The notes beneath the pieces were generated by a model. It saw nothing but the letters and a program-made list of their open reading frames with translations. It was not told the origin of the DNA and did not search any database. Shown here piece by piece: positions 39,061 to 48,130 of a DNA stretch of 64,000 nucleotides (its first letter is position 1; each line of letters starts with the position of its first letter). The translations under genes and the position numbers were made by a program. The DNA is from an uncultured Candidatus Melainabacteria bacterium (GTDB taxonomy: Bacteria; Cyanobacteriota; Vampirovibrionia; Gastranaerophilales; Gastranaerophilaceae), in NCBI GenBank assembly GCA_949902595.1, contig CATLDC010000001.1:1-64000 (forward strand), in the 5' to 3' direction.

Positions 39061-39882
39061 CTAGCTTCTTATTCTTCCCACTGACACCGCCGTTGTCAGC
39101 ATTTCCCCGTTTGTGCTTACCACCTTTGCTAAACTCTCGTAATTCCTTGTTGTATTAATCGTGTTAATCATCTCCTTGATTACGTTCGAGTTAGAAAGCT
39201 CGAGCATCCCCTGCTGGACTGAAAACTTCTCTGACCTCAGCTCCAGATTGTTAACCGTGTCCTTTGGAATAAACCGCGCGTCCCCGATTTCGAACAAATC
39301 GTCCTTGTCAGAAAAATCCCAGATACCGATTGTCTGCATCGGGAATTTCTGGTTGTAAGAATTCATTTCAATGTTCCCGTTTTCAGCAATGATAATCTCT
39401 GTCCTGTCTCTGAATAATTCAGGGTCAAAATCCTCCGGAATCATTCTTATGCGCCTGTTATTGATGTCAAGAACGTATTCGCCCTGCTTTGTTACAAGGT
39501 AATCGTCGCTATTCACAGCAAACGACCCGTTTCTTGTGTAAGAAATCTGCCCGTCAAGGTTCTGAATCTTGAAAAACCCGTCGCCCTCGATTGCAACATC
39601 ATAAGGGTTTCCCGTTTTTGTCAAAGCACCTTGAGAAAAATCGTGTGTGTACTGCAAGCTCTCGCTCCCGCAACTAAGCGTCCCGAGATAACGGCTTGTG
39701 TCGTTTCTAAGTATTGAGCCTTCCTGTGAATAAACAGCTGACTGCATTACGTCCTTGAATCTTAGCGAGCCCTTTTTGTACCCCACTGTGTTAACGTTTG
39801 CAAGGTTATTTGCGGTGTTGTCGTTCATGTCCATAAGAGCGAGCATGCCGTTTGCAGCTGATTCCAAGCTTCTTACAATCAT
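39061..39882 (-). CDS. Flagellar rod protein FlgF/FlgG-like
   Basis: MIVRSLESAANGMLALMDMNDNTANNLANVNTVGYKKGSLRFKDVM. Confidence 0.88.
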   Translation of the reverse strand: MIVRSLESAANGMLALMDMNDNTANNLANVNTVGYKKGSLRFKDVMQSAVYSQEGSILRNDTSRYLGTLSCGSESLQYTHDFSQGALTKTGNPYDVAIEGDGFFKIQNLDGQISYTRNGSFAVNSDDYLVTKQGEYVLDINNRRIRMIPEDFDPELFRDRTEIIIAENGNIEMNSYNQKFPMQTIGIWDFSDKDDLFEIGDARFIPKDTVNNLELRSEKFSVQQGMLELSNSNVIKEMINTINTTRNYESLAKVVSTNGEMLTTAVSVGRIRS

Positions 39883-40430
39883 TAGTTCGCTCCTTTCATG
39901 CGCTCGTAGCTTCCGAGCACATTTTTAACATAGTTCTGCGTTTCCATATAAGGTGGAATCCCGCCGTACTTCTTAACAGCGTTAGGGCCTGCGTTATATG
40001 CAGCAAGCGCAAGCGACTTGTTGTTATCAAACCTGTCCATAAGCCCTTTCAAATACTTTGTTCCGCCCATGATATTCTGTTCTGCATCATAAGCGTCCTT
40101 AACCCCGAGTCCCTGCGCGGTGGAAGGCATGAGCTGCATAAGCCCCATTGCTCCGCAGTGAGAAGTCGCGTTCGGATTGAAACCTGACTCCTGTTTGATT
40201 ACAGCCTTGACAAAGTCAGAGTCTAGCCCGTTTTTGTCAGCGTATTTTTCAATCAGGTCGTTGATTTCGCTTCTTGATGTTTCGGTAGGGTTTTTCTTGT
40301 TTTCAATAGAAGAGTCGAGGATTTTCTGAAAATCTTCATCAGGCTTAACACCATAAGACATCAGTGATTGGAACTGGTTCTCAATCATGTTAATCCGCTG
40401 TAAAGTTATATCCAAGCTCGTAAGATTCAT
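39882..40430 (-). CDS. Lytic transglycosylase (SLT domain) in flagellar operon
   Basis: VKAVIKQESGFNPNATSHCGAMGLMQLMPSTAQGLGV...AYNAGPNAVKKYGGIPPY. Confidence 0.93.
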   Translation of the reverse strand: MNLTSLDITLQRINMIENQFQSLMSYGVKPDEDFQKILDSSIENKKNPTETSRSEINDLIEKYADKNGLDSDFVKAVIKQESGFNPNATSHCGAMGLMQLMPSTAQGLGVKDAYDAEQNIMGGTKYLKGLMDRFDNNKSLALAAYNAGPNAVKKYGGIPPYMETQNYVKNVLGSYERMKGAN

Positions 40431-40588
40431 CTTACGTCACCTCTCTCGCTATTTTTACCTACCAATTTATTGTTTAGGAGTATATAATTACCCCTACCCC
40501 ATAAGTCTACACTAGTAGTGTATTATATATTTGAGGAGGCAACATCAACCATAGGGTGTAACTTTGCGCTAAAAAATAGACCATCTGG

Positions 40589-41473
40589 TCAAGAAGAAAT
40601 CTTCCTGATATTAAACCCGCTATCCCACTCTATCTCGCCCGCTGGCTCAATATTATGATACCGATAAGTGTTTTCCACAAAACAAGGGCTGAACATATCC
40701 TTTTGAGCAAGAATTTTGATAATCTCCGGCAGCAGCTTTGTGCTCCCCGCAATCGTGCCGTCAGCAGAAATCGCCTTGCACCCGTCATAAAATATCTTCG
40801 AATCCGCAAAAACCGTTTCGGTCAAGTCGCTGTAAGTGATAGGAAGCGCGTCGCTTATCAGAATAACCCTATCCAGAGGCTTTGATTTAAAAAACAGTCT
40901 GAGCGCATCGTCGCTCACATGCACCCCGTCCGCAATGATTTCCGCATAAGCATTGTCATCAATCAAGGCAGAAAGCGCCGACGATTCCCCGCGGTGGGAA
41001 ACAGAAGACATTGCATTAAACGTATGCGTCGCGCCGTCCACGCTTCCCCAGCCTGTGCAGTGTCCTGCCTGAACCTTAACTCCTTTTGATTTCAGGTAAT
41101 CAATCAGGCCTTCGTCGAGTTCCGGAGCCAGAGTCACGATTTTGATAAAGTCGTCTTCAATCTTCCGGTAGTTTTCAACAGTGAGCGGCAAAAAGTGTTC
41201 GGGGTTATGAATCCCTTTTTTTGCAGGGTTAATAAACACGCCCTCGAGGTGGATTCCGAGAATCCCCTTGCACATAGTCGAGGCCTTTTTTATGGCCTCA
41301 ATCTGGCGTTTTATATTCTCAACAGAGTCGGTAACAAGGGTTGGAAAGAATCCTCCGATACCGATTTCACGCAATTTTGGAGCAAGCGCTGCAATCTCGT
41401 CTGCACCTGCTTTATTAAAATCGACCCCGTAGGCTCCGTGGAAATGTTGTTCTATAAGTAACGGTGTTTTCAT
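40589..41473 (-). CDS. nagA: N-acetylglucosamine-6-phosphate deacetylase-like amidohydrolase
   Basis: LIEQHFHGAYGVDFN, GIHLEGVFINPAKKGIHNP, QAGHCTGW, THTFNAMS. Confidence 0.85.
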   Translation of the reverse strand: MKTPLLIEQHFHGAYGVDFNKAGADEIAALAPKLREIGIGGFFPTLVTDSVENIKRQIEAIKKASTMCKGILGIHLEGVFINPAKKGIHNPEHFLPLTVENYRKIEDDFIKIVTLAPELDEGLIDYLKSKGVKVQAGHCTGWGSVDGATHTFNAMSSVSHRGESSALSALIDDNAYAEIIADGVHVSDDALRLFFKSKPLDRVILISDALPITYSDLTETVFADSKIFYDGCKAISADGTIAGSTKLLPEIIKILAQKDMFSPCFVENTYRYHNIEPAGEIEWDSGFNIRKISS

Positions 41474-42933
41474 TACGCTCCGAAAATCTCTCTGACTTTT
41501 TCTCTGTCATCAAAGTGGATTGTCTCGTTAGCAAGAATCTGGTAATCTTCATGACCTTTTCCTGCTACGAGCACAACATCGTTAGGTTTTGCAATCTTGC
41601 AAGCCTCTCTGATTGCGAGTTCTCTATCAGGTTCAACCACAACATCATTAACGCTTCTGAACCCTGCAAGGATATCTGTGATAATCTGCTGCGGGTCTTC
41701 CGAGCGCGGGTTATCGCTTGTTACAATAACTTTGTCAGCATAATCTTCTGCAATCGTCCCCATCTTAGGACGTTTTGTTGCATCTCTGTCTCCGCCGCAG
41801 CCAAAAATACAGATTAATTTGCCGTCACTCGGAGTTATATCCCGCGCAGCTTTCAAAACATTTTCAAGCCCGTCAGGAGTGTGTGCGTAATCTACAATTA
41901 CAGTCGGTTTGTTAACCACAATCTCGAACCGGCCTGCAACCCCGCCGAGGTTTTCCAGAATCTTAATCGATTTTTCGATATCCATTCCAACAGCAACTCC
42001 TGCTGTAAGCGCTGCGAGCACGTTATAAACAGAGAACATTCCGTTCATCTTGAGTTTTACCGGATATTCTTTGGCCTGATAAACGCAGGTAAAAGAAGCG
42101 CCCGTATGTTCGAACACAATATCCTTAGCCCTCAAATCAGCAGGCATCTTAATCCCGTATGTAAAGAGGTTTACGTTCGGTGACACAACTTCCATGAACC
42201 GGCCTGCGTACTCGTCGTCAGCATTAATAACCGCAAAGTCACCGCTCACAAGTCTGTCGAACAGAATCGCCTTTGCTTTGAAGTAATTATTCATCGTGAT
42301 ATGGAAATCAAGGTGGTCTTGTGTAAGGTTTGTAAGCACGGCTCCGTTGAAATCGCAGTAATCAACCCTGTGCTGTGCAAGCGCATGGGAGCTTACTTCC
42401 ATAACCACATTCTTTATCTCTTTTTCATTTATATTATAAAAAAGTTTCTGGAGTTCAGGTGCCTGCGGTGTAGTGTGTTTTGCGTCATGGTAAGAATCGT
42501 CGGAAGAAAACTTGTGTCCCAGAGTCCCGATAAGTGCGCACGGTTTCTGGTTCTCTTCGTACAGTTTCTGGATAAGGTGTGTGACTGTAGTTTTGCCGTT
42601 TGTACCTGTAACCCCAATCAGATTAAGCTTCTGAGACGGTGAGCAGTAGAACAAATCAGCAATCTTTGCAATCATCTCTGTTGTATCAGAAACAACGATT
42701 TGCGGAGCGTCGAGATTAAGTCTTCTTTCCACAACACAAACGCAAGCCCCGTTTGCCACAGCCTCTTCTGCGTACTCGTGTCCGTCAACATGTTCGCCCG
42801 TCAGGCAAACAAAAATATCATCCGGCTGCGTCTTTTTGGAGTTGTACGAAATCCCCATCGCTTCTGCTGACAAATCGTCCAGATTCACCAGCTCTATATA
42901 ATCAATATTATCAACTAAGTTTCTTAATCTCAT
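41473..42933 (-). CDS. murE: UDP-MurNAc-tripeptide synthetase
   Basis: IGVTGTNGKTTVTHLIQKL, HTTPQAPELQ, VIVDYAHTPDGLENVL, SDNPRSEDP. Confidence 0.96.
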   Translation of the reverse strand: MRLRNLVDNIDYIELVNLDDLSAEAMGISYNSKKTQPDDIFVCLTGEHVDGHEYAEEAVANGACVCVVERRLNLDAPQIVVSDTTEMIAKIADLFYCSPSQKLNLIGVTGTNGKTTVTHLIQKLYEENQKPCALIGTLGHKFSSDDSYHDAKHTTPQAPELQKLFYNINEKEIKNVVMEVSSHALAQHRVDYCDFNGAVLTNLTQDHLDFHITMNNYFKAKAILFDRLVSGDFAVINADDEYAGRFMEVVSPNVNLFTYGIKMPADLRAKDIVFEHTGASFTCVYQAKEYPVKLKMNGMFSVYNVLAALTAGVAVGMDIEKSIKILENLGGVAGRFEIVVNKPTVIVDYAHTPDGLENVLKAARDITPSDGKLICIFGCGGDRDATKRPKMGTIAEDYADKVIVTSDNPRSEDPQQIITDILAGFRSVNDVVVEPDRELAIREACKIAKPNDVVLVAGKGHEDYQILANETIHFDDREKVREIFGA

Positions 42934-42956
42934 AAATTACCCCTTTACTTTACCCC

Positions 42957-44663
42957 TTATATTTTATCTGGTTGCAAATTCAAAATGTGAGAAATCTGGG
43001 TAGAAATCTCTTTAAAAATTGGAGCCGCAACAGTGTTACCCCAGATTTCGCCGCCCTGTGCCGAGTCAACGATTACGTAAATCAAGACCTGCGGGTTGCT
43101 TGAAGGCATGTAGCCCACAATCGAGGTATAAAGCTTGTTAGTATACCCGGTTCCGTTTTCTTTTGGCTTAATAGAAGTACCCGTTTTTGCAGCAATATTA
43201 TAGCTTGCGGATTTAATCGGCGACTTGCTTCTGTTTATACTTTCTGTAAGAAGCGCTGTAACAGTTCTCGCATGTTCGGGAGTCATAACCTGAACCCGCT
43301 TAACCTTGATAGCCTCTTCTTCAGGCGAGTACTTGATAACATGCGGAGTCACCCTCACCCCGTCGTTTGCAAGCGCAGAAACAGCAGAGACCATCTGGAT
43401 TGCTGTAACAGAAGAGCCATAACCATAACCCATGGAAGCGTGGTCAGACGCATCCCAGCGCCCTGCTGATTTCAGCAGCCCGACTGATTCACCCGGAAGG
43501 TCGATTCCGGTTTTTTCACCGAACCCGAATTTTTTGAGCATGTCGTAGTATTCAAACTTGCTCATCATCTGGGCAACAATAACAGAGCCCACGTTACTTG
43601 AGTGTTCAAACAAATAAACCAGATCAATCATGCCCGGATTCGGGTGCCTGTTATAATCGTAGTTCTTAATCGTCCACCAGCCGATTTTTATCTTACCCGT
43701 ATCGTTAATCTTGGAATACCTGTTGATTTTGCCAAGTTCAATAGCAGACGCAACAGTAATGGTCTTAAAAGTAGACCCCGGAGGAAAAACGTCCGTAAGC
43801 GTCCAGTTTTTTATCTGAAAATTTGATGCGCTCTTAAAATTGTTGGGGTCAAAATAAGGATAAACCGCATACGCAAGGATTTCTCCATTGCGCGGGTTCA
43901 TTACGATTACGGCGCCTCTTAGAGCCTTGAACTTCTCAATCGATTTCATGAGCTCTTTTTCGCACACGTGCTGCACCGCAGCGTCAATTGTTAGTGTAAC
44001 GTCCTTGCCCTTAACCGGTTTTGTCGCAGCAACAGGGTCGGTCGAAATATTATAAATAACTTTACCTTTAGGGGTCATCTCAAAATCAGATGACTTTGTA
44101 ACGCTTTCCAGTTTGTCTTTTGCGGTCAGTTCAACCCCGGAAGCCACGTCAGCGTCAAAGTTGTAGTACCCGAGAACATGTGCAGCGAGCGTTCCTTGCG
44201 GGTAAGTTCTTATGCTTTTTTTATCCATTGGAATCTCGCGCAGGTTGAGTTTTGCAATCTCATCGCGGGTATGTCTGTCAACATTCTTCTTTAAAGATAT
44301 CAACGAGACATTCTGGCGGAGTTTTTCTGTCAAATCAATCTGGGAGATTTTAAGAATCGGGGCGAGGATTTTGGCGAGTTCTTCGGGCGTGTGTACAAAA
44401 TCGGCTCTTCTTGCAAAGATATCATAATACACGGTATCGGTTGCAAGTTTTATCCCGTTTCTGTCGTAGATATTACCGCGCATAACAAACGAGCTTGCCT
44501 TGCGCTGGTTCTTTGCCTTTATACGAAAGTGCCTTACATCAAGAACCTGCACGCTAAAAAGGTAAACTATGAATAGAAATATAGCTATAATAAATCCGGC
44601 TTGAAGCCACATAAGTCTGTCAGAAAACTGTTTATTTTTGCTGATATTTCTATCGTTTCGCAT
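42957..44663 (-). CDS. Class B penicillin-binding protein (FtsI/PBP2-like)
   Basis: RGNIYDRNGIKLATD, FPPGSTFKTITV (SxxK), HSSNVGSV (SxN), AAKTGTSIKP (KTG). Confidence 0.93.
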   Translation of the reverse strand: MRNDRNISKNKQFSDRLMWLQAGFIIAIFLFIVYLFSVQVLDVRHFRIKAKNQRKASSFVMRGNIYDRNGIKLATDTVYYDIFARRADFVHTPEELAKILAPILKISQIDLTEKLRQNVSLISLKKNVDRHTRDEIAKLNLREIPMDKKSIRTYPQGTLAAHVLGYYNFDADVASGVELTAKDKLESVTKSSDFEMTPKGKVIYNISTDPVAATKPVKGKDVTLTIDAAVQHVCEKELMKSIEKFKALRGAVIVMNPRNGEILAYAVYPYFDPNNFKSASNFQIKNWTLTDVFPPGSTFKTITVASAIELGKINRYSKINDTGKIKIGWWTIKNYDYNRHPNPGMIDLVYLFEHSSNVGSVIVAQMMSKFEYYDMLKKFGFGEKTGIDLPGESVGLLKSAGRWDASDHASMGYGYGSSVTAIQMVSAVSALANDGVRVTPHVIKYSPEEEAIKVKRVQVMTPEHARTVTALLTESINRSKSPIKSASYNIAAKTGTSIKPKENGTGYTNKLYTSIVGYMPSSNPQVLIYVIVDSAQGGEIWGNTVAAPIFKEISTQISHILNLQPDKI

Positions 44664-44731
44664 ACTTCTCCCCTTGAGAATATAATATCACAAGGCAGGA
44701 GATTTATGAATATGTTAATAAAAGTTTATGT

Positions 44732-44765
44732 AAAAAAAGAGCTGCCATTTTAGCAGCTCTTTTTT
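44732..44765 (-). terminator. Intrinsic terminator downstream of pilin-like gene
   Basis: GAGCTGC/GCAGCTC stem with A7/T7 flanks. Confidence 0.85.
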
Positions 44766-44767
44766 CA

Positions 44768-46261
44768 TTATTGATGTAAATAATTTCTGTTACATTGCTC
44801 CAGAACATAAGCGGAACACCAGTCTCCTTTAGAATAACAAGTGCTGTACCCGTCATAAGCAAACTCTTTCGAACCTTCTAACACAATTCCGTCATTTGTT
44901 AGCATGAACGTGTAGAGGTCCTTACCAAATGAACTTGGGCCTTTGTTCGAACCATCTACGTCAACAATAATTTTTCCGCAAATACCAAAACCTGGCGCGA
45001 GATTCCCCATATAACGTCTTTCCTTGCAATCTCCATTATATGCCTGAAATGACATTGACATGCCATCCTCGGTTTTGATTTTATATCTGTGAGGTGCTAC
45101 ATCTATGCTTCTTTGCCCGGTTGATTCTCCAGTCCATTTAGTATCAGTACCACTAGCAAAACATCCTGTACCACCACCACAATCTTTTGCAATAGAAAGC
45201 CCGTCTTTCATTGCATTAAACATTTTCTGAGAATTCAAGAAATCCTGAGTAGTAGCATAGTTAGACACTAGTCCGAGCCCCCAAGTTTTCGGCTTACCAT
45301 TCTTAGCAACAGCAGTATCGTATGCTTTGCTCAAAACTTCATAAGCAAATCTCAAATGCGCAATTGTATTCTCGTCATCCGAAGAATTTATACCGCCAAA
45401 ATCAGTATGCGGAGGAATATTTTCGCATATTCCCTTGAATACATCATATTTTTTAAGTCCTTCCGGCACACATGCATTGGCAGTCGGATCCCACACTTCC
45501 CCCGGCTGACAATTAGGAATCTGGGCACTCCCCTCAGTGCACGGCTTGAACTGAAACTCCCTCAACTCACTCACCAAAATATTCTGTACATCACCCTCGG
45601 TTTTCTCATTCTTGTTCTTAGTAAAAGACTTTCTCGTGTTAATATACATCAACCCCATAGGGTCTGCAGGAATTACACTTCCGTCTGCTGCAACCAGGAA
45701 TTTAAAACGGTCAGGTTGCTTGCAGGTTGAAGAATACATACAGTTCTTAGATTTCTTGGACGGGTCTACGTCTACATATATATCACTCTGGAAAGAAGCA
45801 CTTTCTTCTCCAATGGTTCTTTCCTGAGGCACTATTTTCCACTGCATACCGTTTTTGGTTGTGAAGGATAAGTTTTGTGCAAATGTTGTATCTGTGTATG
45901 TATAATCCCCTGCCTTGCAGGATTCTTCTGCGTCCATGGAGAAGGCAAGGAGTTTGCAAAGCTTTGTATCACCCGTGTAGGATTCAAATTTTTTGATAAG
46001 AGGTTTTGAAGTATTTAACAGCGGGTGTTCCTGACATCCGATGGTATCATCCCCGTTTTCAAGACATACAGGATAGAGAGATGAGTTCGAGGCGAGCTCT
46101 TGAATATTACGTTTGAGTTCGTCATGGACTTTCAGGTATGCCACTTTGGTTTTGTCGGGCATGAGGTTGTTTACCAGCGGGAGCATAACTGCTGCAACGA
46201 CGCCGGTGATTCCCAGAACGATAAGGAGTTCTGCGAGAGTAAAGCCGTGTATCTTTTTCAT
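44768..46261 (-). CDS. Large prepilin-type N-methylation protein
   Basis: MKKIHGFTLAELLIVLGITGVVAAVMLPLVNN; 497 aa, Cys-rich. Confidence 0.8.
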   Translation of the reverse strand: MKKIHGFTLAELLIVLGITGVVAAVMLPLVNNLMPDKTKVAYLKVHDELKRNIQELASNSSLYPVCLENGDDTIGCQEHPLLNTSKPLIKKFESYTGDTKLCKLLAFSMDAEESCKAGDYTYTDTTFAQNLSFTTKNGMQWKIVPQERTIGEESASFQSDIYVDVDPSKKSKNCMYSSTCKQPDRFKFLVAADGSVIPADPMGLMYINTRKSFTKNKNEKTEGDVQNILVSELREFQFKPCTEGSAQIPNCQPGEVWDPTANACVPEGLKKYDVFKGICENIPPHTDFGGINSSDDENTIAHLRFAYEVLSKAYDTAVAKNGKPKTWGLGLVSNYATTQDFLNSQKMFNAMKDGLSIAKDCGGGTGCFASGTDTKWTGESTGQRSIDVAPHRYKIKTEDGMSMSFQAYNGDCKERRYMGNLAPGFGICGKIIVDVDGSNKGPSSFGKDLYTFMLTNDGIVLEGSKEFAYDGYSTCYSKGDWCSAYVLEQCNRNYLHQ

Positions 46262-46351
46262 AATGGTGTCCTCTTCTTATTTGTAATTTTCTGCGGTGCA
46301 TGTATAGATAGTAGTATTATACAATCCTGATTGAGGTTTGTGCCACACATT

Positions 46352-46379
46352 ATGTAACACAATACCTATTGTGTTACAT
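46352..46379. repeat. 28-bp palindrome with CC core
   Basis: ATGTAACACAATA-CC-TATTGTGTTACAT. Confidence 0.9.
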
Positions 46380-46432
46380 TGTACCAGTTTGCTGGGATAA
46401 AATCAAGCCGGTGAGCGACTTTAGCGCTAACT

Positions 46433-46466
46433 CCCTCTCCTCAGGGAGAGGGCTGGGGTGAGGGGT
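46433..46466 (+). repeat. Dispersed REP-like palindrome copy D
   Basis: CCCTCTCC-TCAG-GGAGAGGG-CTGGGGTGAGGGGT. Confidence 0.8.
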
Positions 46467-46504
46467 CAACCCAAATCTGCTATAACCCTTGCGCAGAAAG
46501 CTGT

Positions 46505-46540
46505 ACCCCACCCTAACCCTCCCCATCCAGGGAGGGAACG
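46505..46540 (-). repeat. Dispersed REP-like palindrome copy E
   Basis: Reverse complement CGTTCCCTCCCTGGATGGGGAGGGTTAGGGTGGGGT is 33/36 identical to copy B. Confidence 0.85.
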
Positions 46541-46629
46541 CGCCCAACTTGTAGTCACAAATCCAGCCCAAAAGCACCAAGCCTGTAATACTTATCCCAA
46601 CTGGGCGGAGCCCATACTCATTTACCCCC

Positions 46630-46657
46630 ATGTAACACAATAGGTATTGTGTTACAT
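46630..46657. repeat. 28-bp palindrome with GG core
   Basis: ATGTAACACAATA-GG-TATTGTGTTACAT. Confidence 0.9.
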
Positions 46658-46829
46658 TGAAAGTAACTTAACACACCAAAAACCATGCCCTTTTTCGATT
46701 TAGTGTAAAAATTACACCGAATGGTTATTACCCACTCGGGTTATTTTTAAGTGTATTTTTGACATTTTATGCCTAAAACCTTGATTTTACTGGACTTTAA
46801 CAAAAGTTAACAATAGGACCTCCACCCCC

Positions 46830-46858
46830 TTGACTTTTTTTTTGAGATGTTGCATAAT
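46830..46858 (+). promoter_or_regulatory. Sigma-70-type promoter
   Basis: TTGACT-N17-CATAAT upstream of the small ORF at 46924. Confidence 0.6.
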
Positions 46859-46923
46859 GAAATTGTTGAATGAAGTGTAAGAAAAACACTTAATGAAACA
46901 GAAAGTTCACAGAGGTGATAAAA

Positions 46924-47190
46924 ATGCAGATCAACAGAATTTCAAATATAAACTTCCGAGAAAATACATTATCAAGAGAAATGGACTCTCAAAACGCTAT
47001 CTTAATGCTTAGAGATCCACACGCTTCCGTTAAATTCCAACAAAATCAGGAATTTGCAAAAAACGCTGATTCTGTTAACACAAACCCTCTTAAATCACTT
47101 GGATACAAGCTCTACAGAACATTCAATATGATTAGAGAAAACGATCAGGCTCCGCAGGTTGAAGAAAAACAGTTCAGCGCGATTGCTTAA
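46924..47190 (+). CDS. Small hypothetical protein
   Basis: MQINRISNINFRENTLSREMDSQNAIL; SD GAGGTG, good promoter upstream. Confidence 0.65.
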   Translation: MQINRISNINFRENTLSREMDSQNAILMLRDPHASVKFQQNQEFAKNADSVNTNPLKSLGYKLYRTFNMIRENDQAPQVEEKQFSAIA

Positions 47191-47279
47191 TCTTAATTAC
47201 GATACATAAATGAATCTATAATATAATACACACACATAATTTAGCGGTAATTTACAACGATTATCGCTTTACTTTTTAA

Positions 47280-47315
47280 AAGGGGCGGCGGGAAAATCCC
47301 GTCGCCCCTTAATTT
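47280..47315 (-). terminator. Intrinsic terminator
   Basis: AAGGGGCGGCGGGA-AAA-TCCCGTCGCCCCTT. Confidence 0.85.
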
Positions 47316-47875
47316 TAATTCAAACCTAATTGATTCTTATAAAAACTGCTGTTTGCAATCTTTTCTTCTACGTAATTTCTATTCTCGTCAGAAGCAAGAT
47401 ACAACCCGCTCAACTTGTCGAGCCTTTGAGTCAATCTTGATTCCGGATAAGTCTTAGACGCAACCTTCAATCTGCTCCAGCATGCAGCTTCTTTCTGGGT
47501 TGCAATTGTTTCCTCTTCAAGAGTCGCCGTGTTTGCTGTATGGCAGCTTTCGTGCGCAATTAAGCAAGCAATCTGCTCAACAGGAGCGTTTTTATAAATT
47601 GAATTGATTAGAATAACTCTTGTACCGTACTGGTTGTATGTGCTTACAGCAAAGCATTTGCTGCTGTTATAAGAAACCATTGAAAGGTCGCTGAACTTGA
47701 TTCTCACACCGTAGCGCTGCAAATTTCTGAACACATCTTCTTCACCAGCCTGCTCAAGCAATCTCATTGCTGAAACAATTTTGGCGTCCTGCGAAAAATC
47801 TGTTACCCTGTAAGCAAACGCCTGATTCATTGTAAAAAACAAAAATGCAAAAAACACTAATACGACTTTCTTCAC
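47315..47875 (-). CDS. Secreted putative zinc metallopeptidase
   Basis: Signal peptide; CLIAHESCHTANTATLEEETIATQKEAACW (HEXXH). Confidence 0.6.
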   Translation of the reverse strand: MKKVVLVFFAFLFFTMNQAFAYRVTDFSQDAKIVSAMRLLEQAGEEDVFRNLQRYGVRIKFSDLSMVSYNSSKCFAVSTYNQYGTRVILINSIYKNAPVEQIACLIAHESCHTANTATLEEETIATQKEAACWSRLKVASKTYPESRLTQRLDKLSGLYLASDENRNYVEEKIANSSFYKNQLGLN

Positions 47876-48130
47876 GATACAAAGCTCCTAATCAACATTA
47901 TTCAAATTAAACTTCCGATATTAGTGTTTACGGCTGCTTTTCGCAAAACTTTAGAAAAATCAAGCACATTGTTACAAAACTATACAAACTTTTACAAAAC
48001 TTAATCAAAATAGGGCTCAAACCCTTGATTTACCTGGGTGGTTATTTTATTAAGGGATGTTTAAGTTATAATAAGTAGAAAGTTTGTTTTTTGTGATGAT
48101 TTTACAAACCTTAATATTAGGAGGATTATT

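Noticed and set aside
40440-40590. Shared CATAGGGT string with the uvrA-uvrC sRNA as a second copy of that RNA
   Set aside because: Similarity does not extend beyond a few bases and no matching hairpin or terminator follows.
46262-46351. Sigma-54 promoter (TGGCAC) upstream of the pilin-like gene
   Set aside because: TGGCAC is present on the minus strand but the -12 TTGC element is missing at the required spacing.
46374-46640. ORF 46374-46640 minus and 46458-46643 plus as genes
   Set aside because: They translate through the palindromic repeats and the flanking palindrome; no coding character.
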